Assembly (NCBI GenBank): GCA_903844385.1
Contig: CAIMTJ010000093.1
Span: forward strand, 22,434 to 86,433
Length of the DNA: 64,000 nucleotides
Direction of reading: 5' to 3'
DNA from: an uncultured Burkholderiales bacterium
Lineage (GTDB): Bacteria > Pseudomonadota > Gammaproteobacteria > Burkholderiales > Burkholderiaceae_C
The translations under genes were made by a program, and so were the position numbers. Under the pieces are notes generated by a model. The model saw nothing but the letters and a program-made list of their open reading frames with translations, made no database searches and was not told where the DNA came from. Positions 17,721 through 26,664 of this stretch are shown here, one piece after another (position 1 is the stretch's first letter; every line of letters starts with the position of its first letter).

Positions 17721-18224
17721 TCAAGGTGTGCGAGTCTCGGTATCGGCCACAAAATGACCCGAGTGCCCGCCTTTTTTTTCAAGCAAACGCACGTCACCCA
17801 TGACCATGCCGCGGTCGACCGCTTTGCACATGTCGTACACCGTCAAGAGCGCCACTTGAACCCCCGTGAGGGCTTCCATTTCAACCCCAGTGGGCCCCAC
17901 GGTTTCAGCCGTGACACGACACACCAGACCAAAACGCGAGGCTTGAGGCTCGTCTACCACTTGCCACTCCAACGCCACTCGGGTGAGGGCCAGTGGGTGA
18001 CACAAGGGAATCAAGTCGCTTGTTTTTTTGGTCGCTTGGATGCCTGCGATGCGCGCAACACCCAAAACATCGCCCTTGCTCGCCGTGCCTTGACGAATCA
18101 AGTTCAAGGTGTCGGCCTTCATGCCAATAAAGCCACTGGCCAGCGCCACACGGTGGGTGGGTGTTTTGCCTTGCACATCCACCATATGGGCTTGGCCTTG
18201 TTCATCAAAATGGGTCAGTGACAT
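17721..18224 (-). CDS. moaC: Cyclic pyranopterin monophosphate synthase MoaC
   Basis: A 167-residue enzyme for the second half of the first step of molybdenum cofactor synthesis, making cPMP from the MoaA product. It shows the conserved [34 protein letters not shown] and the C-terminal [10 protein letters not shown]. The start MSLTHFDE has AGAGGAT upstream. No other moa gene is adjacent. It is divergent from the M48 protease gene, with a perfect palindrome between them. It would supply cofactor to the CoxL-like protein in this window among others. Confidence 0.96.
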   Translation of the reverse strand: MSLTHFDEQGQAHMVDVQGKTPTHRVALASGFIGMKADTLNLIRQGTASKGDVLGVARIAGIQATKKTSDLIPLCHPLALTRVALEWQVVDEPQASRFGLVCRVTAETVGPTGVEMEALTGVQVALLTVYDMCKAVDRGMVMGDVRLLEKKGGHSGHFVADTETRTP

Positions 18225-18317
18225 CGAGATCCTCTTGGTAAAGCGTTAACATGGGTGTGAGATGATACGTTGTCTTGGGACGCTTTGGCCCATGCACTGG
18301 CATTGACTCGCTCAAAC

Positions 18318-18334
18318 TGAACCCAAGGGGTTCA
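18318..18334. promoter_or_regulatory. Perfect palindrome between moaC and the M48 protease gene
   Basis: TGAACCC-aag-GGGTTCA is a perfect 7-3-7 inverted repeat in the 245-base divergent spacer. It could be an operator for an unidentified dimeric regulator or a small RNA hairpin. No T-run follows, so it is not a terminator. Confidence 0.4.
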
Positions 18335-18469
18335 CACATTGGGCCTCTTAGGGTGTTGTTGTGCACGTTGTCGGCCCTCCATGGGACTTGATCCGCCTTG
18401 ACTGCTTTGACTGCTTTGAATTCGACCGTCCTTTCACCACCCCAAACCACCCACGCTGGCCCTGGCTGG

Positions 18470-20125
18470 ATGCGCGTGTTGGGCGTGTTCGCTCTGGTGC
18501 TGGGTCTTGGCGCCTCGCCCAGTTGTTGGCCTCAAAGCAGCAGCAACAGCAACGGCGACGTGCTGAGCTCCCCGCCCTTGATGCGCCCGCGTCCCAACGC
18601 CAACAAGCCGCGACTCGACGAACAACTGCCCAGCCTAGGCGACGGCTCAGAGATGGGCTTGGGGGAAGAAAAACGCCTTGGAGACTCGGTGGTTCATGAG
18701 ATTTTTCGCGATCCCGATTACACCGAAGACGCCGTCCTCGTCGACTACATCCAGTCGACTTGGCAGCCCTTGATCCAGGCCGCCAGTCTGCGCGGTGAAT
18801 TGTCCCCCGACATGCTGCAGCGCTTTGCCTGGCAAGTGCTTCTCATCAAAGACCCCAGCATCAACGCCTTTGCGCTGCCTGGGGGCTATATGGGGGTTCA
18901 CCTCGGACTCATCGGTGTGGTCGCCAACCAAGACGAACTGGCTTCGGTACTCGCGCATGAACTCAGCCACATGACCCAGCGCCATTTGTCGCGCCTCTTT
19001 GCCCAGCAGTCACAGCAAACACCCCTCTTGTTGGGAGCCATGCTCTTGGGGGTATTGGCCGCGAGCAAAAGCCCCAATGCAGCCAGCGCATTGATGGTGG
19101 GCGGGCAGGCCGTCACGACGCAAAACCAACTCAATTTCTCCAGAGACATGGAGCGTGAGGCTGACCGGGTGGGCTACGGCGTCATGACCCAAGCCGGCTA
19201 TGAAGGCGCGGGGTTTGCCAGCATGTTTTTAAAACTGCAACAAGGCTCGCGCTTCAATGACAATGGTCAGTATCCTTATTTGCGCTCCCACCCCCTCACC
19301 ACCGAGCGCATCGCGGACATGCAGTCCAGAAGCTTTGGCAGTGAATCGAACTTGGTGAAGATCAACAGCTCAGCGAGCAACTGGTCTCACCTCATGATGG
19401 CCGCGCGTGCACGCGTTCTCACCCGAACGCAGCAAGAGGCTTGGCGTGTGCAGGTGCTGGTGGCCGAGCAAGCCTTGCTGCATGCACAAAACCCCTTGAG
19501 CACGCGCATCGGCGCGCTCTACGCAGGGGTGTTGGCCAGCGCCCACATGGGCGACTTCAAGACCTCACAGCGTTTGCTCCAGACCCTACAGTCTTGGGTG
19601 ATGAGCGCGCCTGAAGCGTCCGCCCAGATGCACTTGGCGCTGTTGAGAGCTGAAGTGGCCTTGCTCAGCAAAGACCCTGAACAAGCCCAAGCTTTGCTCG
19701 AGCCCCTGGCACACACCCGGGCGCGATTGTTTTTCTTGTGTGAAGCACGTCTTCAAATCGACGCCAAAGCGCTCGCTCTTGGAGCAAGCTCCACGCTCAG
19801 CACGGGTCTGACCACCTTGAGTGTGAACGAATTGCATGAGTGGGTGGTCTTGCACCCGCAAGATGCCCAGGCCTGGGAGTTGCTGTCCCAAGCGCAACGC
19901 ATGAGCGAGGACTTGCTCGGCTCAACTCGCTCTTTGGCCGAGTCCTTCGCCGTCAAGTTTGACTTCAATGCGGCAGTGGACCGCCTGATTGCGGCTCAAA
20001 ATTTGGCCAAGCAACTCGCCAAAGGTGCGGGTTTGAGTCGGGCGCAAGAGATGCAAGCCTCCATCATCGATACCCGACTGCGTGAACTCTTGGCCAAACG
20101 GCGCGAACAGTCACTCCAGCACTGA
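18470..20125 (+). CDS. Periplasmic M48-family metalloprotease with C-terminal TPR-like region (BepA-like)
   Basis: A 551-residue protein with a signal peptide (MRVLGVFALVLGLGASP...), then an M48 zinc-protease domain with HELSH at residues 163-167 and the third ligand in the family motif RDMEREADRVGYGVM. The rest is Ala/Leu/Gln-rich helical sequence resembling TPR repeats. BepA (YfgC) proteins act on outer-membrane protein assembly and LptD maturation in the periplasm, and that role is inferred here. The start is uncertain: the ATG at 18470 puts the signal peptide at the N-terminus, while an in-frame TTG at 18398 would add 24 residues. Its end overlaps the convergent holin-like gene by 15 bases. 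Confidence 0.88.
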   Translation: MRVLGVFALVLGLGASPSCWPQSSSNSNGDVLSSPPLMRPRPNANKPRLDEQLPSLGDGSEMGLGEEKRLGDSVVHEIFRDPDYTEDAVLVDYIQSTWQPLIQAASLRGELSPDMLQRFAWQVLLIKDPSINAFALPGGYMGVHLGLIGVVANQDELASVLAHELSHMTQRHLSRLFAQQSQQTPLLLGAMLLGVLAASKSPNAASALMVGGQAVTTQNQLNFSRDMEREADRVGYGVMTQAGYEGAGFASMFLKLQQGSRFNDNGQYPYLRSHPLTTERIADMQSRSFGSESNLVKINSSASNWSHLMMAARARVLTRTQQEAWRVQVLVAEQALLHAQNPLSTRIGALYAGVLASAHMGDFKTSQRLLQTLQSWVMSAPEASAQMHLALLRAEVALLSKDPEQAQALLEPLAHTRARLFFLCEARLQIDAKALALGASSTLSTGLTTLSVNELHEWVVLHPQDAQAWELLSQAQRMSEDLLGSTRSLAESFAVKFDFNAAVDRLIAAQNLAKQLAKGAGLSRAQEMQASIIDTRLRELLAKRREQSLQH

Positions 20126-20446
20126 GTTGAGCACCAGGCCCCAAGCACTGTAGAGCAAGGAGCCCAGGAGTGCGTCGGAGAAATGGTCGATTTCAAAGCC
20201 TTGGATCAGGGAGGATGCCCACCAAAACATCCACGCGTTGATGACAAAGAGGAACAAGCCCATGCTCAGCAACGTGATGGGCAAGGTGAGCACGACCAAG
20301 ACGGGGCGCACCAACATATTGAGAAATCCGATGACAAAGGCCGCGAGCAATGCCGCCCCAAAGCCATTGAGCCACAAACCCGAATCCAACTGACACAAGG
20401 CCATGAGTGCCATGGCATTCAAAACCCACTTCAAAAGCATTGTCAT
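20111..20446 (-). CDS. Phage-holin-family (4TMS, YvlD-like) membrane protein
   Basis: A 111-residue hydrophobic protein with about four membrane helices and the family stretch ALLAAFVIGFLNMLVRPVLVVLTLPIT, as in the Phage_holin_4_2/YvlD group. Despite the name these are ordinary chromosomal membrane proteins of unknown function; nothing phage-like is nearby. The ATG at 20446 has AAGGAG seven bases upstream, which fixes the start. It is convergent with the M48 gene, overlapping its last codons, and divergent from the DUF3717/DUF1289 gene. Confidence 0.85.
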   Translation of the reverse strand: MTMLLKWVLNAMALMALCQLDSGLWLNGFGAALLAAFVIGFLNMLVRPVLVVLTLPITLLSMGLFLFVINAWMFWWASSLIQGFEIDHFSDALLGSLLYSAWGLVLNSVLE

Positions 20447-20576
20447 GCCGCGTCTCCTTGTCGCTGATTCACCATCATAACGCGAGGGCGCACAGGTCCC
20501 TCGTCTCACGCAGCACCTGAGCGTGGGATTGGCGTTCCAAGACAAAGTCCTGAGAAGCGTCTATGATGCAAGACCC

Positions 20577-21002
20577 ATGCAAAGCATCCACATCACCGAC
20601 ATCGAAGCGGCCATCAATTATTGGCGCCATGTCAGCCCCAGTCCCGACGGCGTTGAGCTGAGTAAGCCCCTGCGCGCCTTGGCCGATGTCTATGCCTTGA
20701 TGGTGTATCACCGCGAAGACAGCGTGAGCACCCAAGGCTTCCCCCCCAAAGCCTATGCGGCGTGGCTCACTTGGTACGATCAGACACCGGACACGCCTTG
20801 TATTGCCATATGCTCAACCTCACAAGGCGACGCGTTTTGCAAAGGCTGTGGGCGAACCTTTGAGGAGGTCCAGCACTGGACGCAGATGAACCCCGCACAA
20901 AAGAGGACCACCTGGCGGCGCATCACCTTGGAGCAAAGTGCCTGGCGCTTTAACCGTTATGCCGAGCGCGTGCGTGACCACCACCCTAGCCCTCAAGCGT
21001 GA
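20577..21002 (+). CDS. DUF3717-DUF1289 fusion protein
   Basis: A 141-residue protein of two small domains. The N-terminal part (ITDIEAAINYWR... ALADVYALMVYHRED) resembles DUF3717. The C-terminal part has the four-cysteine signature of DUF1289 (CIAICSTSQGDAFCKGCGRTFEEV) followed by W and KRTTWRRI, suggesting zinc or Fe-S binding. Between them FPPKAYAAWLTW forms a linker. Function is unknown for both families. The ATG at 20577 is chosen because similarity begins there. It precedes the convergent purB gene. Confidence 0.82.
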   Translation: MQSIHITDIEAAINYWRHVSPSPDGVELSKPLRALADVYALMVYHREDSVSTQGFPPKAYAAWLTWYDQTPDTPCIAICSTSQGDAFCKGCGRTFEEVQHWTQMNPAQKRTTWRRITLEQSAWRFNRYAERVRDHHPSPQA

Positions 21003-21019
21003 AGCCTTGGGGCTTGGCG

Positions 21020-21055
21020 TTTTAGGGGTTTTGAGGATTTTGAGGATTTTGAAGT
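21020..21055. repeat. Four degenerate 9-bp tandem repeats
   Basis: TTTTAGGGG, TTTTGAGGA, TTTTGAGGA and TTTTGAAGT lie head to tail between the convergent DUF1289-fusion gene and purB. A weak AAGCC/GGCTT hairpin (21002-21015) precedes them. No function is apparent. Confidence 0.8.
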
Positions 21056-21088
21056 GATGGGGCTCAAGCTGCCCGCACCCACCGCGCA

Positions 21089-22531
21089 TCAATGCTGGGG
21101 GGTCACGAGCGCTTGAAGCGCCAACTGCTCAGCCAAGCCAATGTAGCGCTCGGGCGACAAGGCGAGCAAGCGGTCTTTGGCGTTTTGGGGAATGGCCAAT
21201 TGCGCAATCAATTCGTGGAGGTCTTCTTGGGTGACTTTTTTGCCCCGGGTGTGCTCCTTGAGCTGCTCATAGGCGCCACTCAAACCGTAACGGCGCATCA
21301 CGGTTTGAATGGGCTCGGCGAGCACCTCCCACGCCGCGCCCAAGTCCTCGGCGAGTCGCTCTTCATTGATTTCGAGCTTTTGCAGCCCCGCGGCCAAGGA
21401 TTGATACGCCAGCATGGCGTGCCCCAAGGCAACGCCGACATTTCGAATGACCGTGCTGTCACTCAAGTCCCGCTGAAAACGAGAAATGGGCAGCTTGTCG
21501 CTCATGTGACGCAGCAGCGCATTGGCCAGGCCTAAATTGCCTTCGGCGTTTTCAAAATCAATGGGGTTGACTTTGTGGGGCATGGTGGACGAGCCAATTT
21601 CGCCTTCTTTCAAGCGCTGCTTGAAATAGCCCAAAGAAATATAGCCCCACATATCACGACAGCAGTCGATCAAAATGACGTTGAGGTGGGCCAAGGCATC
21701 AAACACCTCGGCCATGGTGTCATGCGGCTCAATTTGTGTGCTGTAGGCTTGGAAATGAAGACCCAGGCCCACCCGCTCAGGAACGAGCCCCTCCACCACC
21801 ACTGGGCCCTCAATCACCTGCTGGGCCAGCTGCTGCCAGTCGACCTCGGGATAAGCCACCACCTGTGCGTTGTAGTTGCCCACCGCGCCATTCATTTTGG
21901 CTCGCAACTCAATGCGACCCAGGCGCTCGAGGGCTCGCTCTAAGCGCACCAACACATTGGCCATCTCTTTGCCCACGGTCGTGGGTGAGGCTGTTTGTCC
22001 GTGGGTTCTCGAGAGCATGGGCACGTGGGCAAAGTTGTTCACCATCTCGCGCAACAAAGCCGTCACGCGCAACAAGGCTGGCTTGAGCACCTCATCTCTG
22101 CCCGCTTGGAGCATCAAGGCATGGCTGCAGTTGTTGATGTCTTCACTGGTCAAGGAAAAATGCACCCACTCGACAGACTCGAGCAAGCTTTGTTGAGCGC
22201 TGGCAGACAAGGTGTTGTGGCTCAACTGCGCTTTGATCCAATACTCCACGGCTTTGACATCGTGGTTGGTGGTTTTCTCAATGTCCTTGATGGCGAGGGC
22301 GTCCTCCATGGAAAACTTGAGAAACAAGGACAAGAGATAGCGCCTGGCCTCCTCGTCAAACGTGGGCAATTCATGAAGCCCGGCTTGACTCAAGGCCAAC
22401 AGCCAAGTGACTTCCACTTGCACACGCCGGCGCATATAACCGAACTCCGAGAGCTCAAAGCGCAAACCTTCAAGCTTGCTCGCATAGCGCCCGTCCAATG
22501 GTGACAAGGCGTTGATGGTGGATGTGTTCAT
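21089..22531 (-). CDS. purB: Adenylosuccinate lyase
   Basis: A 480-residue member of the fumarase/aspartase superfamily that releases fumarate in two purine steps (SAICAR to AICAR, adenylosuccinate to AMP). The superfamily signature GSSTMPHKVNPIDFEN is present, as are the catalytic-histidine region SRTHGQTASPTTVG and the N-terminal INALSPLDGRYASKL. The ATG at 22531 is used; a GTG one codon upstream is less likely. It is a single-gene unit here, though purC, purE and purK are 32-36 kb away in the same window. Confidence 0.97.
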   Translation of the reverse strand: MNTSTINALSPLDGRYASKLEGLRFELSEFGYMRRRVQVEVTWLLALSQAGLHELPTFDEEARRYLLSLFLKFSMEDALAIKDIEKTTNHDVKAVEYWIKAQLSHNTLSASAQQSLLESVEWVHFSLTSEDINNCSHALMLQAGRDEVLKPALLRVTALLREMVNNFAHVPMLSRTHGQTASPTTVGKEMANVLVRLERALERLGRIELRAKMNGAVGNYNAQVVAYPEVDWQQLAQQVIEGPVVVEGLVPERVGLGLHFQAYSTQIEPHDTMAEVFDALAHLNVILIDCCRDMWGYISLGYFKQRLKEGEIGSSTMPHKVNPIDFENAEGNLGLANALLRHMSDKLPISRFQRDLSDSTVIRNVGVALGHAMLAYQSLAAGLQKLEINEERLAEDLGAAWEVLAEPIQTVMRRYGLSGAYEQLKEHTRGKKVTQEDLHELIAQLAIPQNAKDRLLALSPERYIGLAEQLALQALVTPQH

Positions 22532-22729
22532 CACCCAATTCTAAGTCGCCCCATTGCAGAGCTCTTTAATTTGTCGCTTGGACAGATAAAAACACGGAAA
22601 AAATCTTTTTTTAATCTTTTTTGAAACCTTTTTTCATGCCTTCATGGACTAAATGCTCAATGCGTCGCTCTCACACAACACCCCAAAATCACAGGCCGAT
22701 AGAATGGTTTGAAGCTTTTTGATCAAACC

Positions 22730-23338
22730 ATGAAACTCATCGGATCCCTCACCAGCCCCTTCGTGCGCAAAGTTCGCATTGTGATGGCTGAAAAAAAACT
22801 AGACTACCAACTCGAACTCGATGAGGTCTGGTCCGAGACAAGCACCATCTCTGAGTCCAACCCCTTGGGACAAGTGCCATGCTTGATCATGGAAGGCGGC
22901 GAGGCCTTGTTCGATTCACGGGTGATCGTGGAGTACTTGGACACCTTGTCACCGGTGGGCAAACTGATCCCCAGCAGTGGTCGCGAGCGCGCCGAAGTCA
23001 AAACTTGGGAAGCCTTGGCCGATGGTTTAATGGACGCTTGCGTTTTGGCGCGGCAAGAAAAGCATTGGCCCTTGCGCCAAAGCGGCGAGCGCTCGAGCGC
23101 CTGGATCGAGCGCCAAATGGGCAAGGTTCACAAGAGTTTGGCCGCCATGGAAAAGGGACTCGCAGACAAGGCGTATTGTTCTGGGATCCATCTGAGCTTG
23201 GCCGACATTGCGGTGGGGTGTGCCCTGGGTTATTTGGACCTGCGTTTTGCTGAACTTGGCTGGCGTGAGACTTGTCCTGAGCTCACCCGACTGGCGGACA
23301 AACTGAGCACTCGCCAGTCCTTCATCGACACGGTTTGA
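22730..23338 (+). CDS. Glutathione S-transferase (YibF-like)
   Basis: A 202-residue GST. The N-terminal domain begins MKLIGSLTSPFVRKVRIVMAEK, has the glutathione-site cis-proline in GQVPCLIM and DSRVIVEYLD, and the C-terminal helical domain includes the HLSLADIAVGCALGYLDLR signature. This subgroup (YibF-like) is widespread but without a firm substrate. ATG 22730 fits family start; seven extra residues upstream would need a non-ATG start. It is convergent with the eight-gene operon. A GST next to purB is, from memory, common in this bacterial group. Confidence 0.9.
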   Translation: MKLIGSLTSPFVRKVRIVMAEKKLDYQLELDEVWSETSTISESNPLGQVPCLIMEGGEALFDSRVIVEYLDTLSPVGKLIPSSGRERAEVKTWEALADGLMDACVLARQEKHWPLRQSGERSSAWIERQMGKVHKSLAAMEKGLADKAYCSGIHLSLADIAVGCALGYLDLRFAELGWRETCPELTRLADKLSTRQSFIDTV

Positions 23339-23354
23339 TCCTCCAGCTTGCGCG

Positions 23355-23873
23355 CTACAAGTCCCGCGCACCCGCACGCAAGAGCGTTGGACTGGCCAGA
23401 CGTTTTCTCAACCAGCGCAAAACGCCTCCCACGATCGGAAACTTTTCATAAAGCTCTTGCGCCGCGTCCCAATAATCGCGGTGGGCGTCAATCATCCACA
23501 CACCTTGCGGTGTTAAAGACCAACGCAGGTAGCTCGAGCCTTCAATCGTTTGCACCTGCCCACCTTTGAACCCCTTGATGTGAAAGAAAAAACTCCACGT
23601 CAAAAACAACTGACCCCCTTGCACCATGCGGTCGTGGACCACGAAATGCGGCGCCTGCAAGGTCTCAAACATGTGGGCAAACAAGGCCCCAATGGCCTCA
23701 CGCCCCGAGATGTCATTGAACGGGTCTTTGAAAGCGGCCGTGGGGGAGTAAAAGTCGTCCAAACGAAGCAAGTTGCTGGGCGTGAGGGTTTCAAAAAGCG
23801 CAATCAAGTCGTCCACCCGCTTGGCGTCCAATCCAGCCGTTTGGGCTAGCGCTTGCAAGGCGATGTCGTTCAT
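23355..23873 (-). CDS. NTF2-like (SnoaL-type) protein, last gene of the lipid operon
   Basis: A 172-residue protein with the cone-shaped NTF2/SnoaL fold pattern: helical N-terminus, LLRLDDFYSPTAAFKDPFNDISGREAIGALFAHMF, then long beta segments HFVVHDRMVQGGQLFLTWSFFF and a C-terminal WMIDAHRDYWD. These proteins can be small isomerases, hydrolases or binding proteins; no catalytic assignment is possible. Its ATG overlaps the SDR stop as ATGA, so it is the terminal, coupled gene of the minus-strand operon beginning at the glutathione peroxidase. Confidence 0.82.
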   Translation of the reverse strand: MNDIALQALAQTAGLDAKRVDDLIALFETLTPSNLLRLDDFYSPTAAFKDPFNDISGREAIGALFAHMFETLQAPHFVVHDRMVQGGQLFLTWSFFFHIKGFKGGQVQTIEGSSYLRWSLTPQGVWMIDAHRDYWDAAQELYEKFPIVGGVLRWLRKRLASPTLLRAGARDL

Positions 23874-24649
23874 TTCGTTGCACCTTGGGTCATGCGGCTC
23901 ACCAACGGGAAGTACCAAGCATACGGCAAGCAGCGCAAAATTTTGAGCACACGGGTAAAGCGTTTGGGGAAATGAATTTCAAATTCGCCTTTGGCATAAG
24001 CGCGGATCATGGCGCTCGCGGCCACCTCTGGCGTGATCAAGGCTGGCATCTCAAAGGTGTTTTGCGCCGTCAACGGCGTGCTCACAAATCCCGGCAAAAC
24101 CGCACTCACACCGATACCGAGCTCGTGCAAATCCATGTACAAGCACTCGGCCAAATGCGTGAGTGCAGCCTTTGTTGGGCCGTAGGCCAAGCTTTTGGGC
24201 AGCCCGCGATAACCCGCCACACTCGAGATCAAGCTCAAATGACCAAAGCCTTGTGCTTGAAGGACGGGCAGCACACTCGAGAGCAGGCGCACCGCCCCCA
24301 AGTAATTCACCTCTTGGTGAAGCACCATTTGCGCTTCATCGTAGGCCTTGGCGTCTTGCGCGAGGTAGTGCCCCGCACAATAAACCACCACATCCAAGCC
24401 CTGGTGGGTGGCCACGGCCAAGCTCGCGGCATGCACACTGTCGCCTTGGAGCACATCCAAACGGGCGGCCAACGCCTGGGGGTGCGTGCGCACAAACTCG
24501 TCGAGCTTGGCCTCTTGCCGGGCGGACACCGCCACCTTGGCGCCGCGCTCAGACAACGCATGGGCCAGCGCCCAGCCGATGCCGCTGGAAGCGCCCACAA
24601 TCCAAACCGATCGGCCCTGCCAGTTCTCAATCTTGGGGTTCAATGCCAT
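23870..24649 (-). CDS. SDR-family short-chain dehydrogenase
   Basis: A 259-residue Rossmann-fold oxidoreductase. The cofactor motif is GASSGIG near residue 19, the NAG-equivalent reads YCAGHY, the catalytic serine is in SLISSVAG and the Tyr-Lys pair in YGPTK. A basic, aromatic C-terminal part (FPKRFTRVLKILRCLPYAWYFPLVSRM) suggests membrane association, as in lipid-acting SDRs. It probably reduces or oxidises a lipid-linked hydroxyl/keto group (inference from context). It starts 16 bases after the DUF3833 gene and overlaps the NTF2-like gene. Confidence 0.88.
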   Translation of the reverse strand: MALNPKIENWQGRSVWIVGASSGIGWALAHALSERGAKVAVSARQEAKLDEFVRTHPQALAARLDVLQGDSVHAASLAVATHQGLDVVVYCAGHYLAQDAKAYDEAQMVLHQEVNYLGAVRLLSSVLPVLQAQGFGHLSLISSVAGYRGLPKSLAYGPTKAALTHLAECLYMDLHELGIGVSAVLPGFVSTPLTAQNTFEMPALITPEVAASAMIRAYAKGEFEIHFPKRFTRVLKILRCLPYAWYFPLVSRMTQGATK

Positions 24650-24665
24650 GCTGCTTCTCGCGGGC

Positions 24666-25244
24666 TCAAGACACGGCGCCAAGTCGCGTGAAGGACAAGG
24701 TCACGTCGCCCAAATGAATGCCCCATTTGCTCATGGCCGATTTGTTGAGCAACACTTGGCCATCCATCAAATACATCCAGTCGTCAAATTCCACATGCCA
24801 CACTTGCTCGCCGACTTTCAACGCCATCGTGTAGCTCCAGCGAAAAGCGTTGCCGCTGGTCTCGCCCAAGGCCACGCCCACCACATCGTCGGCTCGACCC
24901 TCAAAGCGACCTTGACCGCGGTCCAAGAGGTGCCAAATGCGCCGCTGGCGGGTACCGTCCGAGTACAAAAAAGACTCGTCCAATGTCCCCGCCTCACCCT
25001 GCCATGAACAATTCATCTCGACCGTAAAGCGTTTTTGCACTTGTCCGGATCGATCGGTAAAAATTCCCCAGGCTCGAATGGGGCCGCTGAAGTACTCGCG
25101 CAAAGAAAACACTGGGGTTTCACTTTTGTACGACTCCAAACTCACCCCAGCGCAGCCGCTGAGCGAGACGACCCCAAGGGCACCGAGCCCCATGACCGGC
25201 AAGGCGTGCTTGGCGTGTCCTAACCAGTCTCTTCGATTGATCAT
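24666..25244 (-). CDS. DUF3833 family lipoprotein, possible Tat substrate
   Basis: A 192-residue DUF3833 protein. The N-terminus INRRDWLGHAKHALPVMGLG and the lipobox LSGC suggest an exported lipoprotein; the twin arginine followed by DWL resembles a Tat signal. The mature part is beta-rich with repeated Trp and Asp (FFEGRADDVVG-type and VEFDDWMYLMDGQVLLNKSAMSKWG), consistent with a lipid-associated beta-barrel fold such as lipocalin (inference). Of two nearby ATGs, the one at 25244 is placed 6 bases after AGGAG, whereas 25250 abuts it. It lies 24 bases after the transporter gene. Confidence 0.86.
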   Translation of the reverse strand: MINRRDWLGHAKHALPVMGLGALGVVSLSGCAGVSLESYKSETPVFSLREYFSGPIRAWGIFTDRSGQVQKRFTVEMNCSWQGEAGTLDESFLYSDGTRQRRIWHLLDRGQGRFEGRADDVVGVALGETSGNAFRWSYTMALKVGEQVWHVEFDDWMYLMDGQVLLNKSAMSKWGIHLGDVTLSFTRLGAVS

Positions 25245-25268
25245 CTTCATCTCCTGTTGGGCCTGGCC

Positions 25269-26648
25269 TCACGGGGTGGACCGATGGCGAGCATATCCCC
25301 AATACCGAAAAAAAACAAATGCCCAAGCTTTCATCACACAAGGCACCAAAGCATACCCCAGGACCAGGGCATGAACCGATGTCGGCGTCAATACCCCGGG
25401 CTGGTAGCCCCAGGCGGACAACAGCGGCAAGCTCAATCCCGCAGCCAGCGCCAAGTTGAGCTTATTGACCACTTGCCACCACGCCAAGAAACGGCCCTCT
25501 TGTTGACCGGATTGACCCAAGTCTGCCAGAACTTGAACCAACAAGGACGAGGGCACCACCAAGTCTGCGCCCAGGGCAACGCCCGTGAGCGCGCACACCG
25601 CAAAGAACGCGCTCGTCTCCCCCGCCCCCAATCCCAGGGCCCCCAAAAACACCAGCACCGACAAGCCCATGCCCCATTTCCAAGTCGTGATCAAGCCTTT
25701 TTTTTCAATCACGCGAAGCCACACGGGGCAAGAAGCTGCTGCACTCAAAAAGTAAAGTCCCAGGAAATTCGCCGTGAGCGAATGGCTTTGTAAATTGTCA
25801 TCGACATAAAACACGAACAACGTGGCCGCCACGGCCGAGGCCGTGCCGTTGAGCAAGAAAACTCCAAGCAGCGCGCGAAAAGAGGCCTGCGTCAAGGGCT
25901 CGAGCAACGCCTTGGCGCCACTCGCCCAAGCTCTCTTGGCAATCGGGGACAGGGGGTCTGGCCGAAACTCTTGGGGCGGGGCGCGGTCTGACACGTCTTG
26001 GGGATGGATCATGGGAGGCAGGCACCACCACAGCAGCACCGCCACGGTCATGAGCAGACTAAACACCGCCGCACTCCAAGCCAATGGCGCCGCTTGCCAA
26101 AGAACGGACGCCAAAACCACCCCCAAGAGGCCAAACGTCTCCCGCCACGCCGCCAAGCGGCTTTGCACCCGAGCACCTCCCCCGAGTCTGGCCGACCAGG
26201 TTTGTTGGGCCAAGGTGAGGGCGCTGTAGAGACAGCCCGCACCCATCAAGAACACAGTGATCCACACGAGTAACAGGGGGGGGCTGCAAACGCTCGAGCC
26301 GCCTGCAAGCTCTCCACTCAAGGCGCCCATGATCCAACGGCAGCCCTCTTGGGGCAGCAGCAATGCCCAAAGACAGCCACACAGCAGCACCGCCAGCACC
26401 AAGGAGATCCACAAGACCTCTCGCATGCCGCGCTGAAAGACGCGGTCCCAAAGGGCCCCGATGAGGGGATCGGCCAGCGCGTCCAAGCCTCTGGCGAGCA
26501 AAAAAACAAACCCCACCTGCGCCATGGGCAGGCCCAAGGTTTGCACATCGTGGTGCGGCAAATAAACATACAAGGGCAGCGCCAAAAACGCCAACGGCAA
26601 ACCCATGAAGCCCAACAACGACGCCACTGGCGGCCCGCTTGGTTTCAT
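25269..26648 (-). CDS. MFS transporter, GPH (glycoside-pentoside-hexuronide)-type
   Basis: A 459-residue protein with about 12 membrane helices. The segment ARGLDALADPLIGALWDRVF matches the D-x-x-x-DP-x-x-G-x-x-x-D signature of the GPH:cation symporter (MelB-like) branch. Several relatives in this branch, including lysophospholipid and lipid flippase-like proteins, act on lipids, which suits the operon better than a sugar. Substrate is unknown. The start is uncertain: ATG 26648 lies 17 bases after the upstream gene's stop, but ATG 26711 with AAGG upstream would add 21 residues and overlap it. Confidence 0.85.
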   Translation of the reverse strand: MKPSGPPVASLLGFMGLPLAFLALPLYVYLPHHDVQTLGLPMAQVGFVFLLARGLDALADPLIGALWDRVFQRGMREVLWISLVLAVLLCGCLWALLLPQEGCRWIMGALSGELAGGSSVCSPPLLLVWITVFLMGAGCLYSALTLAQQTWSARLGGGARVQSRLAAWRETFGLLGVVLASVLWQAAPLAWSAAVFSLLMTVAVLLWWCLPPMIHPQDVSDRAPPQEFRPDPLSPIAKRAWASGAKALLEPLTQASFRALLGVFLLNGTASAVAATLFVFYVDDNLQSHSLTANFLGLYFLSAAASCPVWLRVIEKKGLITTWKWGMGLSVLVFLGALGLGAGETSAFFAVCALTGVALGADLVVPSSLLVQVLADLGQSGQQEGRFLAWWQVVNKLNLALAAGLSLPLLSAWGYQPGVLTPTSVHALVLGYALVPCVMKAWAFVFFRYWGYARHRSTP

Positions 26649-26664
26649 GCCTTGGGGGATGCCA

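Noticed and set aside
20111..20446. Prophage remnant suggested by the holin-family name
   Set aside because: No integrase, lysis, capsid or tail genes are near; the 4TMS holin-like family is ordinarily chromosomal.
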